The notes under the pieces: model-generated
Databases searched by the model: none
Told to the model about the DNA's origin: nothing
Seen by the model: only the letters and a program-made list of their open reading frames with translations
Made by a program: the position numbers and the translations under genes
DNA from: Macrostomum hystrix
Taxonomy: Eukaryota > Platyhelminthes > Macrostomidae
Length of the DNA: 64,000 nucleotides
Assembly (NCBI GenBank): GCA_950097015.1
Contig: CATNEN010000001.1
Coordinates: 24,667,001 to 24,731,000 of the forward strand
Direction: 5' to 3'
Shown: positions 20,000 to 31,600 of the stretch, one piece after another
Numbering within the stretch: position 1 is the stretch's first letter
How the letters are laid out: every line of letters begins with the position of its first letter

Positions 20000-20603
20000 C
20001 CTGCCGCGCATATCTTTGAAGTACGTAAAATCATAAAATCATACTTCATCAACGTAGCAACCCGCCGCATCACGCTATTAAAAGAAAACTTGAAAAGCAC
20101 TGCAGGGAAAGTTTTAATGCTTGTGTACCTTGGGATTACGGTGACTAGCCGCGCCTTGCACAGCTCTGCAAGGCGGAACAATGACTCATTGAGTCCTCAT
20201 CGATTAGAGACTTTCTTTTAATTGCTTCCCAGCCCCGTGCAGTGAGCCTCTCAATGAGCGCTCTGGTCAGGATCTTGTCTTCTCGTTCCATGCAATCGAT
20301 TTCCATGCCGCCTGTTCACCCCGAATGACACAGCGATCAACGCAAAATGCTGCGCGCCAGTCAATCATCCTGACCCAACTCGGCCGATGGACGGTGAAGC
20401 AATAAATCCATCAGCTTACACCGGTGCCCATAATTGGTAGGAAAAACTCTAGCTCTGGCTTCGCATTGGGGGCAGCCATGTATTGGACAATCTCAATCTT
20501 CACCAATGTCTCCGTCCGGCTTGTCATTGAAAGCGCGAATAGAAATATGCCATAGCAATTCAGGTGCTGTTAAAGAAAGGTTTCGTCTCCAAAGATTTCC
20601 CTT
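20000..20603. other. Upstream region of the membrane protein gene
   Basis: Mixed-composition DNA without a supported gene. It presumably holds the promoter of the gene that follows, but I see no decisive element. Confidence 0.4.
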
Positions 20604-20645
20604 ATGCAAGCTGAAATTTGCTGTTTTCGGTGCTACTGCGATGCA

Positions 20646-21545
20646 ATGAGATATCAGAGAAATAATCCCACCAGGTGCATAACATTGTGTCTACTGCTGC
20701 TGCTGATACTGGCTGTGCGCGCAACAAAGTTCAAGCTGACGATGCCATCAACACTTCGTTGCCAAAGTTTCCGCTGCCATGGAGCCGCTTCCTGCTCGAA
20801 TGTCAGCCTTGCCGATGCCAGTGGAGACAGGATTGAAGTCGTGTGCCGGTCTGGCTGCTGGGCGCGCGCCTTCTTCGCCAGCTCGGTCCCGTCATCCAAC
20901 CTGAAGCCGAATGCCGACAACCGCAGTAGACTTTTGACCTTGGATCTGTTCTGCGCCGATGAGACTCTGGGCATTCTTCCAGGTCCAAGGCCTTTAGAAA
21001 ATCGTCGGCGCATCGCCGACTTTGCGCTAGCCATTCCTGATACAGACGGTCAAGAGGTGTGCACCGATGTCAGCGGTGAGGGTAGTCGGCGTCACTGCGG
21101 CAGCATCGGAGCATCGCTGAGCCAAATGTGCGTCAACTATAGTCTGTGGGTGAGTGGAGTGAAGAATGCGGCTGGCTGGGTGCCCTGTGTCTATGACCCA
21201 CTGGGGCTGGCGTACCTGGTTGACACGCGAGGCCTGGCACAATACCGCATGGTGGAGGTGGCCTGCAACGACGGTGACTTCTGCGCTAACTCCGCTCTGC
21301 GACAGGAGCTACTCGTGGTGGAGCCACTGAAGCAGCCGGCGGCAGTGTCCTCGGATTACAGGCAAAAAGCGTTTCTGCTTTTGATCTTCCTGTTTGCCAG
21401 CGCTTCGGTCATTGCGGCATTTTCAGCAGTGGTTCTACGAGCCATCAGGCGAGCTAATAATTTAAGACGATGGCGCAGTGAGGTTCGTCAAGTGAAGCTA
21501 GGCCTGCTGGATCGTCAGCAACCTGCTGGGGCAGATGTAGCATGA
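20646..21545 (+). CDS. Single-pass type I membrane protein, Cys-rich ectodomain (unknown)
   Basis: A 299-residue protein. The start at 20646 is preferred over the upstream in-frame ATG at 20604 because it puts a clean signal peptide at the N-terminus (CITLCLLLLLILAVRA, ending near residue 27). The ectodomain (about 28-230) has about a dozen cysteines in pairs (LRCQSFRCHGAASC, CRSGC, CNDGDFC), N-glycosylation sequons NVS and NYS, and WVPCVYDPLG. One membrane helix (AFLLLIFLFASASVIAAFSAVVL, about 239-261) precedes a short basic tail. I infer a receptor- or adhesion-type surface protein; the family is not recognised. The single exon may be only part of the transcript. Confidence 0.6.
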   Translation: MRYQRNNPTRCITLCLLLLLILAVRATKFKLTMPSTLRCQSFRCHGAASCSNVSLADASGDRIEVVCRSGCWARAFFASSVPSSNLKPNADNRSRLLTLDLFCADETLGILPGPRPLENRRRIADFALAIPDTDGQEVCTDVSGEGSRRHCGSIGASLSQMCVNYSLWVSGVKNAAGWVPCVYDPLGLAYLVDTRGLAQYRMVEVACNDGDFCANSALRQELLVVEPLKQPAAVSSDYRQKAFLLLIFLFASASVIAAFSAVVLRAIRRANNLRRWRSEVRQVKLGLLDRQQPAGADVA

Positions 21546-22067
21546 ATGTTTCGGCTGATCCTCCAAATTAATTTAACAGTTCATATACCAACGACAAGAC
21601 GATTAACTTACTTACAGACAAGACTTATGTATTTTGGTATGTATTAGGTATTTAGGTATGTATTATGTGTCAAGTGTATTGTGTTACATTATAAACTCTA
21701 TGCTGTATATATATATATATTATATCTATTACCTAAAGCCAAGCAAGCCTAGATACCCAGTACAAATGAGCTTTGTGATAATTATACAAAGGTATTATAA
21801 ATGTGGAAGATCCCTTTTAAATTCAAAGTCTCTTTCTGTATCAAAATAACGCATGCATACGTGTGAAATCATTTCGAAAGGGGGCCTTCACGAGCGTCCT
21901 TCTCTCCTTAATTTTACAGTTTTAGTGGTCATTATTATAGAATATTCGCCTTTCACTAAATTTATCGTTCCACTCAATGCTGGGTGAGCAACAGGTGAAC
22001 AACAAAACTGTTTATAGTCTGCATGTTTTATTTCATTTTGTGCTTCCTGTACCAAAAGTGCATCGCG
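21546..22067. other. AT-rich 3' flank with a short TA run
   Basis: A TATA dinucleotide run lies near 21705-21725. No gene is supported. Confidence 0.5.
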
Positions 22068-22350
22068 TAGTTAGTTCTTCTTGCAGCATCAGCGAGTGCT
22101 CGACAAAGCCGGAGTCATCGAATGACTGGTAGGCCACGTGCCACAGGGCGAGCAGCGTGAAGGTCGGAGCCGACAGAAACCGTTGCACCGTTGCACAGGT
22201 TCTGGTGCTCACGTATCAGGACTGGTTGGTTGTAAACCGACTTTGGCACGTCTCTGTGAGCCATCAGCACTTTGCTGTGCCACACTCCGGATCGAGTGAG
22301 GTTCTGCTTCAGCAGCTCCCAGTTCTCGCACTTCGGCTCCCTGCTGTACC
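22068..22350 (-). pseudogene. Possible second exon of the minus-strand secreted protein (frame uncertain)
   Basis: The minus strand has protein-like sequence in two frames. From about 22350 to 22127 it reads CENWELLKQNLTRSGVWHS and onward. From about 22200 to 22068 it reads FTLLALWHVAYQSFDDSGF and onward to a stop. The switch lies near an 8-bp tandem repeat GCAACGGT (about 22185), so a small indel or an unrecognised splice is likely. It is either a decayed gene or an assembly error. Confidence 0.35.
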
Positions 22351-22356
22351 ACAGGA

Positions 22357-22869
22357 TCAGGCCTCAGAACCTACACACCACTCAAATACACAACTCTCAC
22401 GCAAGATCAAGGTGGTTGTGAGAAGTGTGATGTAGAGATGATACACGAAAGCGGACGGGTGAACAGGCGTGGCCTGGGACTCTCGCCAGGTAGCATTCTG
22501 ATTGGCTTGGTGCCCTGTAAGGTCAGGCAGGTAGATCTGTGGTGGTTGCGCTGGCCCACCTAGCACCAGACCACCGAGATAGGTGAACCGCTGGCAGCGT
22601 GCGTGCATGTTCGTCTGCCCGTCTGCGCCGCGGCATATCAGCTCGTCTGGAATGTCGCAGGCACAGTCAGCACCAAAGAGAGGTCGCGGTTTGGGCCGAG
22701 GTATCTGAGTCGTCCTGAGTAAAGGCGGGGCAGTCGCAGATGAAATGCTCAGCATTCTCCCTCCAAATTTCGCCCTCCCGGCGAGCGAGTGAGCGGTGAT
22801 CGTGACAGATAAAATGAGGAGCACGAGAAACTTGAGTAGTAAATTCCTGAGTCGGCGAAGTCCATGCAT
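22357..22869 (-). CDS. Putative secreted Cys-containing protein (unknown)
   Basis: A 170-codon frame with a strong signal peptide (NLLLKFLVLLILSVTITAHSLAG, residues about 9-31). A Pro-rich segment follows, then CACDIPDELICRGADGQTN with paired cysteines, and an Asn glycosylation site (NAT). The last 30 residues look less protein-like and may be read-through into an intron. The gene is convergent with the membrane protein gene at 20646-21545. No family is recognised. Confidence 0.45.
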   Translation of the reverse strand: MHGLRRLRNLLLKFLVLLILSVTITAHSLAGRAKFGGRMLSISSATAPPLLRTTQIPRPKPRPLFGADCACDIPDELICRGADGQTNMHARCQRFTYLGGLVLGGPAQPPQIYLPDLTGHQANQNATWRESQATPVHPSAFVYHLYITLLTTTLILRESCVFEWCVGSEA

Positions 22870-23112
22870 GCAGCAGTGTAACGATCGCAGGTTTACTACT
22901 TCAAGTAGTCGAATGGTTTAATTGTATGCATACTACTATTTATAATTTCTATGCGCACGCAATAACAGGTGCATATATTTTTTCTTCGAGAAATCCTGCA
23001 AAAAACGATTGTATATTTTCAGCAGGTCGCCATGACGCCGAAGAAGACGCTGCCCGTCTCTGGTCTCCGTTAGCTTTTCCGCCGAGACTGTGTGCCCCTA
23101 CGCGAACTCGAG

Positions 23113-24570
23113 AGTTAAAGACACTCATGGAGAGTTGTAGACACTCATGGAGAGTTGTAGACACTCATGGAGAGTTGAAGACACTCATGGAGAGTTGAAG
23201 ACACTCATGGAGAGTTGAAGACACTCATGGAGAGTTGTAGACACTCATTGAGAGTTGAAGACACTCATGGAGAGTTGATGACACTCATGGAGAGTTGAAG
23301 ACACTCATGGAGAGTTGATGACACTCATGGAGAGTTGAAGACACTCATTGAGAGTTGAAGACACTCATGGAGAGTTGAAGAAACTCATTGAGAGTTGAAG
23401 ACACTCATGGAGAGTTGATGACACTCATAGAGAGTTGAAGACACTCATGGAGAGTTGAAGACACTCATGGAGAGTTGAAGACCCTCATGGAGAGTTGATG
23501 ACACTCATAGAGAGTTGAAGACACTCATGGAGAGTTGAAGACACTCATGGAGAGTTGAAGACACTCATTGAGAGTTGAAGACACTCATGGAGAGTTGTAG
23601 ACACTCATGGAGAGTTCAAGACACTCATGGAGAGTTGAAGACACTCATTGAGAGTTGAAGACACTCATGGAGAGTTGATGACACTCATGGAGAGTTGATG
23701 ACACTCATGGAGAGTTGTAGACACTCATGGAGAGTTGAAGACACTCATGGAGAGTTGAAGACACTCATGGAGAGTTGAAGACACTCATTGAGAGTTAAAG
23801 ACACTCATGGAGAGTTGAAGACACTCATGGAGAGTTGAAGACACCCTTGGAGAGTTGAAGACACTCATAGAGAGTTGACGACACTCATAGAGAGTTGAAG
23901 ACACTCATAGAGAGTTGAAGACACTCATAGAGAGTTGACGACACTCATAGAGAGTTGAAGACACTCATGGAGAGTTGAAGACACTCATGGAGAGTTGACG
24001 ACACTCATAGAGAGTTGACGACACTCATAGAGAGTTGAAGACACTCATAGAGAGTTGAAGACACTCATAGAGAGTTGAAGACACTCATAGAGAGTTGAAG
24101 ACACTCATAGAGAGTTGAAGACACTCATGGAGAGTTGAAGACACTCATAGAGAGTTGAAGACACTCATAGAGAGTAGAAGACACTCATGGAGAGTTGAAG
24201 ACACTCATAGAGAGTTGAAGACACTCATAGAGAGTTGAAGACACTCATAGAGAGTTGACGACACTCATAGAGAGTTGAAGACACTCATTGAGAGTTGAAG
24301 ACACTCATAGAGAGTTGAAGACACTCATTGAGAGTTGAAGACACTCATGGAGAGTTGAAGACACTCATTGAGAGTTGAAGACACTCATGGAGAGTTGAAG
24401 ACACTCATAGAGAGTTGAAGACACTCATTGAGAGTTGAAGACACTCATGGAGAGTTGAAGACACTCATGGAGAGTTGAAGACACTCATGGAGAGTTGAAG
24501 ACACTCATTGAGAGTTGAAGACACTCATGGAGAGTTGAAGACACTCATTGAGAGTTGAAGACACTCATGG
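23113..24570. repeat. 20-bp minisatellite, about 72 copies
   Basis: The unit is ACACTCATGGAGAGTTGAAG. Copies differ by substitutions at a few positions (CATGG/CATTG/CATAG; GAAG/GATG/GACG/GTAG), and the 20-base register is kept with no indel across the array. CATAG types cluster at about 23860-24280, giving regional variant domains. Confidence 0.95.
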
Positions 24571-24925
24571 CGCCTCATATAAAATATGAGTCAGAAAAGG
24601 AAATGTCGGCTTTGCTGCAACAAAATTGCGCGACCAGATGAGCTCAGCAATGAGCTCAGTTTCATTAGGTTAATCTTTTTTATGAGACTCACTGGGTCGT
24701 AGATATAGCAGATTAAGGGCAGCTGGCTTTGAAATATTCATAGCTACTATAAATATACTACTATTTGGGAAGACCTTTCTCCCATGGTCTTTGGGAAGAC
24801 CTTGCCTTGACCTTTCTCTTGCTCTCCTATATGGGACTCGAAGGATTCTGGAATATCTGATTTGGGAATAATAAGGAAAATTTAAACCAGCAATAATTCC
24901 ACAGCTAATCCCCATAGTGAAACTA

Positions 24926-25235
24926 CGAGTAAATGCACTTCAAATGACAATTTTCAGTTCGCATCAAATGACCATTTTCAGTTGGCATCAAATGACCATT
25001 TTCAGTTGGCATCAAATGACCATTTTCAGTTGGCATCAAATGACCATTTTCAGTTGGCATCAAATGACCATTTTCAGTTGGCATCAAATGACCATTTTCA
25101 GTTGGCATCAAATGACCATTTTCAGTTGGCATCAAATGACCATTTTCAGTTGGCATCAAATGACCATTTTCAGTTGGCATCAAATGACCATTTTCAGTTG
25201 GCATCAAATGACCATTTTCAGTTGGCATCATGTGA
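24926..25235. repeat. 24-bp minisatellite, about 12 copies, nearly homogeneous
   Basis: The core is AATGACCATTTTCAGTTGG, period 24. Open frames on both strands are by-products of a unit divisible by three. Confidence 0.95.
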
Positions 25236-25260
25236 ACGTCTTCAGCTATCAGTCGCAGCT

Positions 25261-27194
25261 CCAAGGTTACCGGCATTTTAGACTCAGGATCTGCTGCTTG
25301 TAGTTTCCATACTTGCTACTAATGTACTGTATGCATGAATGCAGTAAGCGACAAAAAGGTGATCATTAGGCCTATCAGCTTTCTCCCACCCGCTGCTTTG
25401 CGGGATAGCAGCTAACTGGAATGAGGATTCCTCGAGCGCTGCCAGATCCCCGGCACGCTTTGCTTTAGACTTTTTTGTATCCCAATCAACCTCGCAGCTC
25501 TTTTCAAGTGCACTAAAATGTGTTTATTGGTCCCCGCGGGCGGGCTCTCCCATTACCCTCGGTCTCCACCCCAGTCCCACCGTGGGGTGTATTGATTCCC
25601 CACACTGCAGTAACCAGGCAGTGCCTCATATACCACCGACCAACCCCAGGTCGACAACAGGGCTACCCCGCCATTGCCCGCCCCATCCAGCCCACAAATG
25701 GTCCTCAGCCCACCTCATTCTCTCGCCAGTGTTCCGCACTAGCCTCGCGCATTGCTGCATTGCGGAGGGGGTGGATTTCATATTGAACACAGTTTCCCTA
25801 CCTCCCTGACTCGTGGCTTTGGCTGCAGGGGTGTGGCCTGCCTGGCCTGGGCCAAAGATATTCTCTGGGCAGCCGGACCCAAGCAGAGGTTGGGCAATTG
25901 GCGGCAATTGTGAGGAGCGCCCAGGACCGGGGAAGCCAATCCCCTAATGCAGGGAGTGCGGTCTGGGCGCTCACTGACCCCCTCACCCCAGCCTGGTGAC
26001 CACCCACCCCGCCCGCCTTCTCCCCTCTGTCTATTAACGGCGTGGGTAAAAGCTGAAGCAGCATAGAAACTCATCGGCGTAGTTTTGGACCATTATTTTC
26101 AAAGTGCCGATCCAACTGCAGCCCAGAGGTATCGCTCAACTGACGGGTTGTACTGTCGGCTGTCTTGTTGAGCCAATTCTGATCCTGTCAGTTGGACGGC
26201 TGCTTTGTCACGAAGAGACTATCGTACTAGAGCACAATTAATCCCAACACAAAGAAGGACAATCAGTAGACGTTTTTTGTTCTAAAAAAGAAGTGGCAAA
26301 AGTCAACAAATTCTACGAAAAGCAATTTCACAAAAGGCGGCGGCACAGCCTGATTGAGACCTGATCGGAACATGACCTGCTGCCGGTGACTGGAATAGAC
26401 ACTCGAATGGCATTTGAGCACAGTGAGTCATTTCTTAGAATCTCAAGTCCGCGTTGAAAAAAATCTGAAAAGTAGCATTATGGCCATAATAAACTAACAC
26501 ATTTTTCCAATTGATACATGAACAATTGGCAACAATGTCATCTCAGGTCCAGAAAGTCCAGAAGACGCATAAAAATATCCCTAAACCTGTCACTCACAGA
26601 CCCCAGTCTGAATGTGACAAAAGCCAAATTACTTTTCTCCATTTATAAGACGCAGTCACGCCATCGCGAGCGAGCCCTCGAAACAGCCCTCCCTCCCAAA
26701 TCAGATATCCAAATTAGCGCGTCTCGGGAATCAATTTGTCCCGAGGCCCTGAACCGCCGGCGGAATCTCTGGTCCAGGCGACAACGTCACCATCATCAGT
26801 GAGGCTCACGCAGTGCTTTCTCTCAGAAACTGCAGCCGGTGTCCGGCCGATCTCTCATTTCGAATTTCCTTTCTTAATTCCTAAGACATTAGATGCGCGT
26901 ATTGGGACAATGTTCCGTCTAGAGCCTCAGTATAATTCTGATAAATCCTCGGCCAAATTTTCGGAAAGGAAATTTCAATTTTCTCTTTTTTATCCTTTGA
27001 GGTCCGCCGAATGTTGGACAAAGGGTCGCATGTGGATGGTGTGTAATAAGCGCGGTTCATTATTCGAGTTACCATATGCACTTTACTCAGTTGATTTCCT
27101 GGAAACTAATCATGGCCATGTCAAAGAAAGTGTTCCAGTGATTTATTTGCTATCAAGTTGCGATGAGAATTCCACTACTAAAATAATACTAAAG
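25261..27194. other. No supported gene; GC-rich block at 25500-26050
   Basis: 25500-26050 is GC- and C-rich with overlapping open frames on both strands and no recognisable protein. 26080-27194 is mixed, with an open frame at 26736-27254 that runs into the mariner end and looks non-coding. Confidence 0.45.
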
Positions 27195-27449
27195 TACGAG
27201 GGTGTTGCAAAAGTTTCCGGACTAATGCTAATCCTGGTGACAATTCGTGCTTGATTTGGCTGAAAATTGATGTCTATGGTATTCAGCCGTAGAAAAGACT
27301 TTTCCTAAACTTTTATGCAGCTTAGTCAACCACAGCATACATGAGGGCCAAAATAGGTTGCAACCCTTTGAAGCTGTTGACACGATTTTTCACAAACCAA
27401 AAGTGAGCGAAAATGAGAACGACCGAAGAATCCATCGGAGTTCGGGTCT

Positions 27450-27761
27450 AAGAAAGCCAGCTTCCAACGACTGCTGAACCACCCAGCCTACAGTCCCGAT
27501 CTCGCCGTCGCCGATTTCCACCTCTTTGGCCCAATGAAGATGCAAATGCGGGGCGAGATCTTCACAACGCGCGAGGAGGTCATCGAAGCAGCCAACAAGT
27601 CTCTACGTCAGTTCGATGCCAGCTTCTAGGGGTCCGGCTTCGACAAGCTGATTCAGCGCTACCGAAAATGCATATCCGTAAATGGCGAATACATGGAGCG
27701 AGCCAGCAATCAACCTGTGGACGCATCCGGCGATAGAAGCGACAGTGAAAGTGATTGGTAG
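27450..27761 (+). pseudogene. Mariner transposase C-terminal remnant
   Basis: The frame reads HPAYSPDLAVADFHLFGPMK, the conserved block holding the third acidic residue of the mariner D,D34D catalytic triad. It continues through REEVIEAANKSLRQF to the C-terminal FDKLIQRYRKCISVNGEY block. An in-frame TAG at 27626-27628 and loss of the N-terminal half make it non-functional. Confidence 0.9.
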
Positions 27762-27827
27762 CTGTAACTCGGAAATCGGATTTCATGACGATAATAATCT
27801 AGTGTACAATCACTTATTACTTTAGAC

Positions 27828-28166
27828 CAGGGGTAGGCAAACTTATTTGCTAGCGGGCCAAAGAGAGAACCTAAAAGACGACAGCGGGCCGCATTGATTG
27901 TAAAAATATGAGACACGGGAGAGATGAGACACGGGAGAGATGAGACACAGGAAAGATGGGACACGAGAGAGATGAGACACGGGAGAGATTAGACATGGGA
28001 GAGATTAGACACGGGAGAAATTAGATACGAGAGCGATAAGACAGAGGAGAGATTAGACACGAGAGAGATTAAACAGGACACTGTGGATGTCAGAAGGGGC
28101 GACGGGCCGGATTTGGGAGCTTCGAGGGCCGCATCTGGCCCGCGGGCCGGAGTTTGCCGACGCCTG
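27828..28166. mobile_element. hAT-type MITE (339 bp) inside the mariner
   Basis: It starts CAGGGGTAGGCAAAC and ends GTTTGCCGACGCCTG, typical imperfect hAT inverted repeats. It is flanked by an exact 8-bp target duplication CTTTAGAC (27820-27827 and 28167-28174). The interior holds 16-18-bp GAGACACGGGAGAGAT-type repeats (about 27907-28075). It is non-autonomous. Confidence 0.9.
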
Positions 28167-28409
28167 CTTTAGACCATCAACTCAAAGCTTTCTGAAACTT
28201 TATAATATTATAAAATACAGTTGCCTGTTCGTCTGTTTAATTTTTTTGCTGTATCAAACTAAAATTATCACCATGGCGAGCATTCGTCCGGAAACTTTTG
28301 CAACACCCCTCGTAGTAACTCGCATTGAAACTCATTTTCTACAACCTAATTTCGAGTAATCAAAGTTTGCCTGAAATAGAAAATTGCTTTCAAAATTTAA
28401 TTATGCATG

Positions 28410-28558
28410 TGTAAGATTTGCGAAAACGGTTGATTAGTATATTTGCGTGCAAGCGATATTTATGACAAAGCGAATTACGTAACCGCTTGGGGTTGTCTGA
28501 ACCGACCAACCCAAGCGGCAGGAATAAAAGTGTACAATGTACACCCACAACCTTCACA
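28410..28558 (-). repeat. gypsy-2 3' LTR (149 bp)
   Basis: Identical to 33150-33298. On the minus strand it starts TGTGAAGG and ends TTACA. It contains the palindrome GTGTACATTGTACAC and the stem CCGCTTGGG / CCCCAAGCGG. It is short for an LTR. Confidence 0.95.
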
Positions 28559-28572
28559 TCACTTTCCCCTCA
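28559..28572 (-). promoter_or_regulatory. gypsy-2 polypurine tract
   Basis: TGAGGGGAAAGTGA on the minus strand directly adjoins the 3' LTR, the expected plus-strand primer position. Confidence 0.75.
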
Positions 28573-28624
28573 GAAAGGGATAAAAATAAATAATAATAAA
28601 AGTAGATAGCAAAGCGAGTTTCTC

Positions 28625-31600
28625 TCAGCACGAGCGGAAGAAGTCAGGACGTCGTCTCTCCCTGCCCGAACGCCGAAGTGGCACTGCAGCGTCATCGGCG
28701 CAGCCCAGCAGGTCGTCCCAGACATCACGAGCATCAGTAGTTTTTGGCTGCGCGTCCGGAGGTGCTGGCGCCAGTTGACCAATGGGGCGATTGTCGCTAG
28801 CAGCTTCGACATCGTTGCCAAGGTCGGATCGTCGCTCGATGAATCGCTTTAGCCGGTCGTGATGAACGACTAAGCGACGATTTTTACGCCTTCCGGGCTG
28901 AATGGCTTGGACGCGGAAGTTGACTGGACCGATCTTCTTGACAATCTTGTACGGGCCCGACCAGCGGTTGGACAGAGACCGGCACTGACCCTTTTTCAAT
29001 ACGTGGTGGGTGAGCATCACTGTGTCACCGACTTGGAAGCCGTGCATTCTGGCCTTCCTGTTGTACTGCCTGTGCTGGGCCCGCTGCGCCTCCTGCAGGT
29101 TGGCCTTGATGCTGCTGAAGCCTCGTCTGATGCGACGTCCAAGTTCTGTGCCGTCCACTGGTGTGCCGATCGTGCCGCCGCCGTCACCGTCTGCATGGCC
29201 GAGAATCAGATCGATCGGAAGTCTCGGCTCGACTCCACGTAGCGTCTTGAAGGGCGACTGGCCGGTGGAACTGTGGACCGAGCTGTTGTATGCCCAGACC
29301 ACAAAGGGCAGCATGGTGTCCCAGCTGTTCTGGTTATCGGCGCAAAAGGCGGCTAGCATGTCTCCAAGTGTCCGATTAAAGCGCTCGACGTTCGCGTTGC
29401 CGCTCGGATGGAACGGGGACGTGCGGGTCTTCTCAGAGCCCAGTAGCTGGCAGGTGTGCTGAAACGTTTCACTTTCGAATTGTCGGCCCTGGTCTGAGTG
29501 AATAACTTCAGGCACGCCATGTCGGAGGACCACATTCGTGACCAGAGCCTCCGACACAGTCCTCGCATCAATCTGCCTAAGTGCGACAGCCTCGACCCAC
29601 TTGGAGAAGGTGTCCACGAAGCACAGAATGTACTTGCAGCCAGAATCTGTTGGAGGCAGCGGACCTTTGATGTCCAGCTGCATGATTTGCCACGGCCGAG
29701 ATGGCATGTCTGTCTTCACCAGTGGGGCCTTGGCCAGCTGACGCGGCTGTTTCCTGCGCTGGCACACTATGCAGCTGCTCACCCAGTCGCGGACGTCAGC
29801 ACGCAACTCGGGCCACCAGACGCGGCAGCGCAGTTTGTGCAGAACCTTTTTGACTCCCAGGTGACCACTGCATGGAGAGTCATGAGCCTGACGCATAAGC
29901 TCCTCCCGCCGATGCTGGGGTACCACCGGAACGTTGTTTACCTTCAGGATGCCTCTTCGATCAAGCGTCGGTTTGCATGAAAGGAGACGCTGTACCTGTT
30001 GTCGGATGTCAGTCGGTACGGAGAACTCTGGGTTTCGAATGGCTTGCCGAGTAGCTAGGAGCAACGGATCCAGCTCTTGTTCGGCGGCTGTCGTTGGCGT
30101 CGCATCGTCAGCAGACACGGCGACCGCAGCGCGGCTGAGGGCGTCGGGCACAATGTTCAGTTTGCCAGGCCGGTAGAACAGTTGGAAGGAGAATTCCTGC
30201 AGCAGCTGCAGCCAACGAGCAAGGCGACCGGTCGGTTCAGTGGTGTTGAGGAGCCCGAGGATGGGCTGGTGGTCTGTGAAGGCCTTGAAAGAAGCGGTGT
30301 TGTACAGATACATCCGGAACTGCTTAAGCGCCCAGACCAGTGCCAGCAGCTCGCGGTCGGTCGCGCTGTAGTTCCTCTCGGCCTTGTTCAGCGTTCGGGA
30401 AGCGTATGCGATGGGCAGTTCGACGCCGTCCTTCACCTGGCTGATCACAGCGCCAATGGCCGTGGCACTACTGTCGCAGCTCACTAACATCTCCCGCTCG
30501 AAGTCTGGCAGCTGAAGAACAGGAGGACTGGAGAGCGCGGCCTTGAGCTGCTGAAGCGCAATCGTGTGGTCCGCCGTCCAACGGAAGCTCGAGGCCTTCT
30601 GAGTCAGCTGATGCAGCGGATGAGCGATAGCTGCGAAGTTCGGCACAAACCGCCGATAAAAGCCTAGCATTCCGATGATGCGTCGCACATCGTCCGCAGA
30701 CTGTGGTTCTGGCATGTCAAGGATGGCCTTGACTTTCTCTAGGGCTGGAGAGACACCGCTAGCAGAGACTTCGTGGCCCAAGTAGGTAACTCGGCGAAAG
30801 GCAAAGAAACTTTTGCCCGGGTTCAGTTTGAGGTTAGCTGACCTCAGCCTGTTCAGCACCTTCCGTAGGGAAGCCAGGTGTTCACTGAAGCTCTTGTTAA
30901 AGATGATTATGTCGTCGATGTAGGCGATCACTTCCTCCCAGGTGAGGCCAGACATTATGAGCTCCATCATTCGCTGGTAGGTTGCGGGAGCATTGCACAT
31001 TCCGAATCCCATTTTCCGGAACTGCATCAGGCCACTAGGTGTGTAGAAAGCCGTCTTTGGTCGATCCTCCTCTTTCAGCTCTACCTGCAGGAAGCCCTGG
31101 CGCAGATCGATTGTTGAAAACCACGAGCAGCCGGCCAAGGCGTCCAGAGCTTGATGTAGATGTGGAAGCGGATGCGCATCTTTTACCGTGAGGTCATTGA
31201 GCGCGCGCCAGTCAACGCAGATGCGGATATCGTTGTTCTTTTTCTTAGCGACGATGAGGTTGCTGGCCCAAGGGCTGGTTGAGGGCTCAATAACCCCATT
31301 CTGCTGCATCAGCCTCAGCTTCTCTTCGACCGGCTTCCGTAGCTGCAGCGCAAGACGCCTAGGTCGCTGTCGCACAGGACGTGCCGATTCATTCAGCTGG
31401 ATCTGGTGCTGCATTCCGACTGCCGAGCCGAGGTCGAACTCATGCTGGGATACCGTGTCCATGTAGTCCTTCAGCAGGTCAGTCAACTGCACCTTCTCGC
31501 TGCATGCTAGACTAGGGTTGATGTTGAAAACTTGGTCACCAGGCTCCCAGCTGTGAAGCTCGCCGTTCTCTTCGACTGCCTCAGCGCCCTCGAATGTCCC

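Larger units (their letters stand above)
27197..28312 (+). mobile_element. Internally deleted mariner element with nested hAT MITE
   Basis: The terminal inverted repeats GGTGTTGCAAAAGTTTCCGG (left, from about 27201) and its complement (right, to about 28312) are flanked by TA (27195-27196 and 28313-28314). Without the nested hAT insertion the element is about 770 bp, shorter than typical mariners of about 1.3 kb, so much of the transposase is deleted. Confidence 0.9.

Noticed and set aside
23113-25235. CRISPR array
   Set aside because: Units are directly adjacent without unique spacers, in animal DNA; these are minisatellites.
26736-27254. 172-codon open frame
   Set aside because: It runs into the mariner inverted repeat and has no recognisable protein features.
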